Below, one piece after another: positions 5,158 to 7,346 of a stretch of 7,346 nucleotides of DNA. Every line of letters starts with the position of its first letter. Positions within the stretch are counted from its first letter, which is position 1. Source of the DNA: Bacteroidota bacterium (GTDB taxonomy: Bacteria; Bacteroidota; Bacteroidia; Chitinophagales; LD1); assembly GCA_028288545.1 (NCBI GenBank), contig JAQBNQ010000420.1, positions 1-7,346 on the forward strand. The letters run 5' to 3'. Below the pieces are notes generated by a model. That model did no database searches, was not told the DNA's origin, and worked only from the letters and a program-made list of their open reading frames with translations. Position numbers and translations under genes: made by a program.

Positions 5158-7071
5158 ATGAATAGAACGATTTTATTTTTGATGGCTCTTGTTTTATCTG
5201 CGTCTTCGTTTGCGCAGTCAATAATTACCAAGGACAATGTAAAAGGTAAGGCAAAAGAATTTTATGAAGCTGCTTACGTAAGCAGGAACATACTGCTGTC
5301 GGATTCATTTGCGCGGATAAGTGTTCAGGAGAAACCGAATTTTATTGATGGCTGGATACTGATAGGCGACAATAGCCTGTACCTGAAAAGATATGATGAA
5401 GGCGTTAAAGCCTATGAAAAGGTTAAAGCCCTGAAGGCAGATTACATGTACGACATGTATCTTAAACTTGGTAAATGTTATATCGGCATTGAGCAATATG
5501 CCTCAGCCCGCAAATGTTTTCAGCAGTTTTTACAAATGGATCATTTAGCAGCAGGGGATAAAAAACTGGCCGAAAAACTTGTTACCGACTGCGATTTTGC
5601 TGAGGAAGCCATCAAACATCCTGTTCCATTTGAGCCGGTTAATTTGGGGATTGGGGTTAACTCATCTTTTATGGAAGCCGGACCCTATTTAACGGCCGAT
5701 GAAAAGTATCTCTACTTTACCCGGTTGATAGAAGAGGGCGTAAATTTTAGCCAGGAGGATATTTATTACTCGGTAAAAACCGGTGACAAATATGGCACTG
5801 CTAATCCTATTGGAGATGCTATTAATACCATGGAACACGGCGAAGGCTCTGTTTGCATTTCAGCATCAGGCAAGTACCTGATGTTTACCAGCTACGACAG
5901 GCCCGATGGTTTGGGCAATGCTGATATTTATATGGCAAGAAAAGTGGGTGAAAAATGGGAACGCGCCAACAATTTAGGCAGCCCAATTAATACACCAGGT
6001 TGGGAAGGCGCCCCAAGTTTATCGGCCGATGGAAAGACCCTGTTTTTTGCAGCCATCCGGTCAGGGGGTATGGGTGAGCGGGATATATGGATGAGCACCT
6101 TAACCGACAATGGAACATGGGGAACACCGGTGAATCTTGGCGATAGCATCAATACTCCTTTTAATGACGAATCGCCCTATATACATCCCGACGGACAGAC
6201 TTTGTATTTCTCCTCTAACGGCTGGCCGGGAATGGGCAATTACGATCTTTACATGAGCAAGAAATTACCAAACGGTAAATGGAGCAAAGCGGTTAATCTT
6301 GGCTACCCCATCAACACCGCGGGCTGGGAAGTTTCAATATTTGTAACTACTGATGGTACTTCGGCCTTCTTTTCTTCTGAAAGAAAAGATTCGTACGGCG
6401 GTATGGATATTTACAAATTCAAAATGCCCGGTGTTGTAAAACCTGCCTACACTTCTTACATCAGGGGTAATGTTTACGACGCGCAAAGCCGCGAATCCAT
6501 ACAGGCTAATGTGCAGCTGTACGACCTTGAAACAGGTAAGTTGTTTGCCACACTTTCATCCGATAAAGTGAATGGCATTTTCCTTTCTACCATGCCCGCC
6601 GGTAAAAATTATGCGGTGGAAGTGCTTAAGGACGGCTACTTATTTTACTCGCAAAATATTTCTTTAAAGGACGTAAAACAGGGCGACCCTTTTGAAGTAA
6701 ATATTCCTTTACATAAAATAAAAGTGGGCGAAGCAGTAGTGCTATCCAACATCTTTTTTGATTCAGAAAAATTCGATCTCAAATCGGAATCGGGAGCTGA
6801 GTTAGGAGTTGTGATGAAACTTCTTGAGAAAAATCCATCTCTTAAAATCGAAATTGGCGGCCACACAGATAATACCGGTACGGAGGAGAAAAACAAATCC
6901 TTATCCGAAAGCAGGGCTAAAAGTGTTTACGATTATCTCGTTTCGAAAGGAGTAATAGCTGATAGGTTGAGCTATAAAGGATATGCCTCCTCAAAACCTC
7001 TGGCACCAAATAATACTGCTGAAGGAAAAGCCAAAAACCGGAGAACTGAGTTTGTAGTAATGGCTATATAG
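5158..7071 (+). CDS. OmpA-family protein with TPR, PD40 propeller and CRD domains (PorE-like)
   Basis: The 637-residue product starts at ATG with a Sec signal peptide probably cut after S-S-F-A-Q (about residue 20); no cysteine follows, so it is not a lipoprotein. Residues about 28-150 are helical TPR-type repeats (for example Y-L-K-L-G-K-C-Y-I-G). Residues about 161-421 form five PD40/WD40-like blades. Residues about 433-518 are a carboxypeptidase-regulatory-like beta domain, and about 525-637 an OmpA C-terminal domain with FFDSEKFDL, G-H-T-D571-N-T-G, L-S-E-S-R586-A and N-R-R-T-E-F; D571 and R586 match the peptidoglycan-contacting pair of OmpA proteins. This order is that of PorE (PG1058) of Porphyromonas, a T9SS component that ties the machinery to peptidoglycan, but the architecture is shared by many Bacteroidota paralogues. 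I infer a periplasmic scaffold near the outer membrane. No PorP/SprF gene is next to it. It overlaps the converging cytochrome gene by 8 bases. Confidence 0.92.
   Translation: MNRTILFLMALVLSASSFAQSIITKDNVKGKAKEFYEAAYVSRNILLSDSFARISVQEKPNFIDGWILIGDNSLYLKRYDEGVKAYEKVKALKADYMYDMYLKLGKCYIGIEQYASARKCFQQFLQMDHLAAGDKKLAEKLVTDCDFAEEAIKHPVPFEPVNLGIGVNSSFMEAGPYLTADEKYLYFTRLIEEGVNFSQEDIYYSVKTGDKYGTANPIGDAINTMEHGEGSVCISASGKYLMFTSYDRPDGLGNADIYMARKVGEKWERANNLGSPINTPGWEGAPSLSADGKTLFFAAIRSGGMGERDIWMSTLTDNGTWGTPVNLGDSINTPFNDESPYIHPDGQTLYFSSNGWPGMGNYDLYMSKKLPNGKWSKAVNLGYPINTAGWEVSIFVTTDGTSAFFSSERKDSYGGMDIYKFKMPGVVKPAYTSYIRGNVYDAQSRESIQANVQLYDLETGKLFATLSSDKVNGIFLSTMPAGKNYAVEVLKDGYLFYSQNISLKDVKQGDPFEVNIPLHKIKVGEAVVLSNIFFDSEKFDLKSESGAELGVVMKLLEKNPSLKIEIGGHTDNTGTEEKNKSLSESRAKSVYDYLVSKGVIADRLSYKGYASSKPLAPNNTAEGKAKNRRTEFVVMAI
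5638..6420 (+). repeat. Five PD40 beta-propeller blade repeats
   Basis: Blades begin at about 5638, 5806, 5968, 6133 and 6292, each 53-56 residues apart. Each carries a version of L-G-x-x-I-N-T followed by an acidic residue, then x-S-x-D-G-K-x-L-x-F-x-S and, in blades 2-5, G-x-x-D-I-Y-M or close. The first blade keeps V-N-L-G-I-G-V-N-S and GPYLTADEKYLYFTR. Five blades agrees with the reported PorE propeller. Confidence 0.85.
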
Positions 7072-7346
7072 AAACGCTGTCAGCTTGTTCGCATTGTTTC
7101 CACTTATCCTTCACCCATCCTGAGTTTACCTGCCTGTCAAGCCCGAAAAACTCTTTGCTGATGTAATTAATAACGTTAGCTGTGCGCACTTCATCCAGGT
7201 TTTTATTAGGATACATCGGCTGGTCATAAACAGTATCTCTAATGGTTATGGGGTGGTTTAAACCATTCTTAAGCCAACATGGAATAGAGTCGAAATTTTT
7301 AGCCGCAAAATCCGAGTGATTTAAAGGGGGCACCAAAGTCTTTATC
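7064..7346 (-). CDS. Cytochrome c domain protein, C-terminal part (start off right edge)
   Basis: Ninety-three residues plus stop are visible and the frame is still open at the window edge; the TTG at 7336 is internal. The segment matches the second half of a class I cytochrome c domain: LVPPLNHSD after the place where the heme attachment C-x-x-C-H would be, then a NGLNHPITI turn, D-Q-P-M (Met codon at 7214-7216, the likely distal heme ligand), and the closing helix L-D-E-V-R-T-A-N-V-I-N-Y-I. In the family this domain carries one heme and moves electrons in the periplasm or as part of an oxidoreductase. The attachment motif itself should lie just beyond base 7346 and is not seen. After the helix come about 30 polar residues, ending near the 3' end of the OmpA-family gene. 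What precedes the domain, and so the full protein type, is unknown. Confidence 0.75.
   Translation of the reverse strand, partial: IKTLVPPLNHSDFAAKNFDSIPCWLKNGLNHPITIRDTVYDQPMYPNKNLDEVRTANVINYISKEFFGLDRQVNSGWVKDKWKQCEQADSVSI

Noticed and set aside
5928..6152. Minus-strand open frame inside the OmpA-family gene
   Set aside because: It is a shadow of the PD40 blades, with no domain and no upstream signal.

Overview
The window reads as chromosomal DNA from a member of the Bacteroidota. The evidence is two proteins ending in type IX secretion system (T9SS) type A sorting domains, an OmpA-family protein with PD40 propeller repeats of the kind typical of that phylum, an aerobic-type cytochrome c tail, moderate GC and almost no Shine-Dalgarno sites. 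I cannot name the genus. There are no rRNA, tRNA, CRISPR or insertion sequences.

Layout from left to right. Bases 1-1980 (+) are the 3' part of a large exported protein built from about 72-residue Ig/PKD-like repeats with paired cysteines and a T9SS sorting domain; its start lies off the left edge. A perfect-palindrome terminator (2005-2044) separates it from 2059-4200 (+), a secreted alpha/beta hydrolase followed by four PKD-type domains and a divergent T9SS sorting domain. The 215-base gap 4201-4415 holds two mutually exclusive hairpins and a possible 29-codon leader ORF whose stop overlaps the likely GTG start of queE (4416-5036, +), a radical SAM enzyme of 7-deazaguanine synthesis. A 121-base gap with no clear signal leads to 5158-7071 (+), a periplasmic protein of signal peptide, TPR, five-bladed PD40 propeller, carboxypeptidase-regulatory-like domain and OmpA peptidoglycan-binding domain, the same order as the T9SS protein PorE of Porphyromonas. 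A cytochrome c gene runs in from the right on the minus strand (7064-7346) and overlaps it tail to tail by 8 bases.

The common thread is the cell surface: two likely T9SS cargo proteins and one protein that could anchor an outer-membrane machine to peptidoglycan. queE and the cytochrome are housekeeping genes with no evident link. I see no clearly new multi-gene system. The points most worth checking are the queE leader arrangement, the hydrolase-PKD-T9SS fusion with its altered oxyanion motif and sorting domain, and the PorE-like protein that lacks a lipobox.
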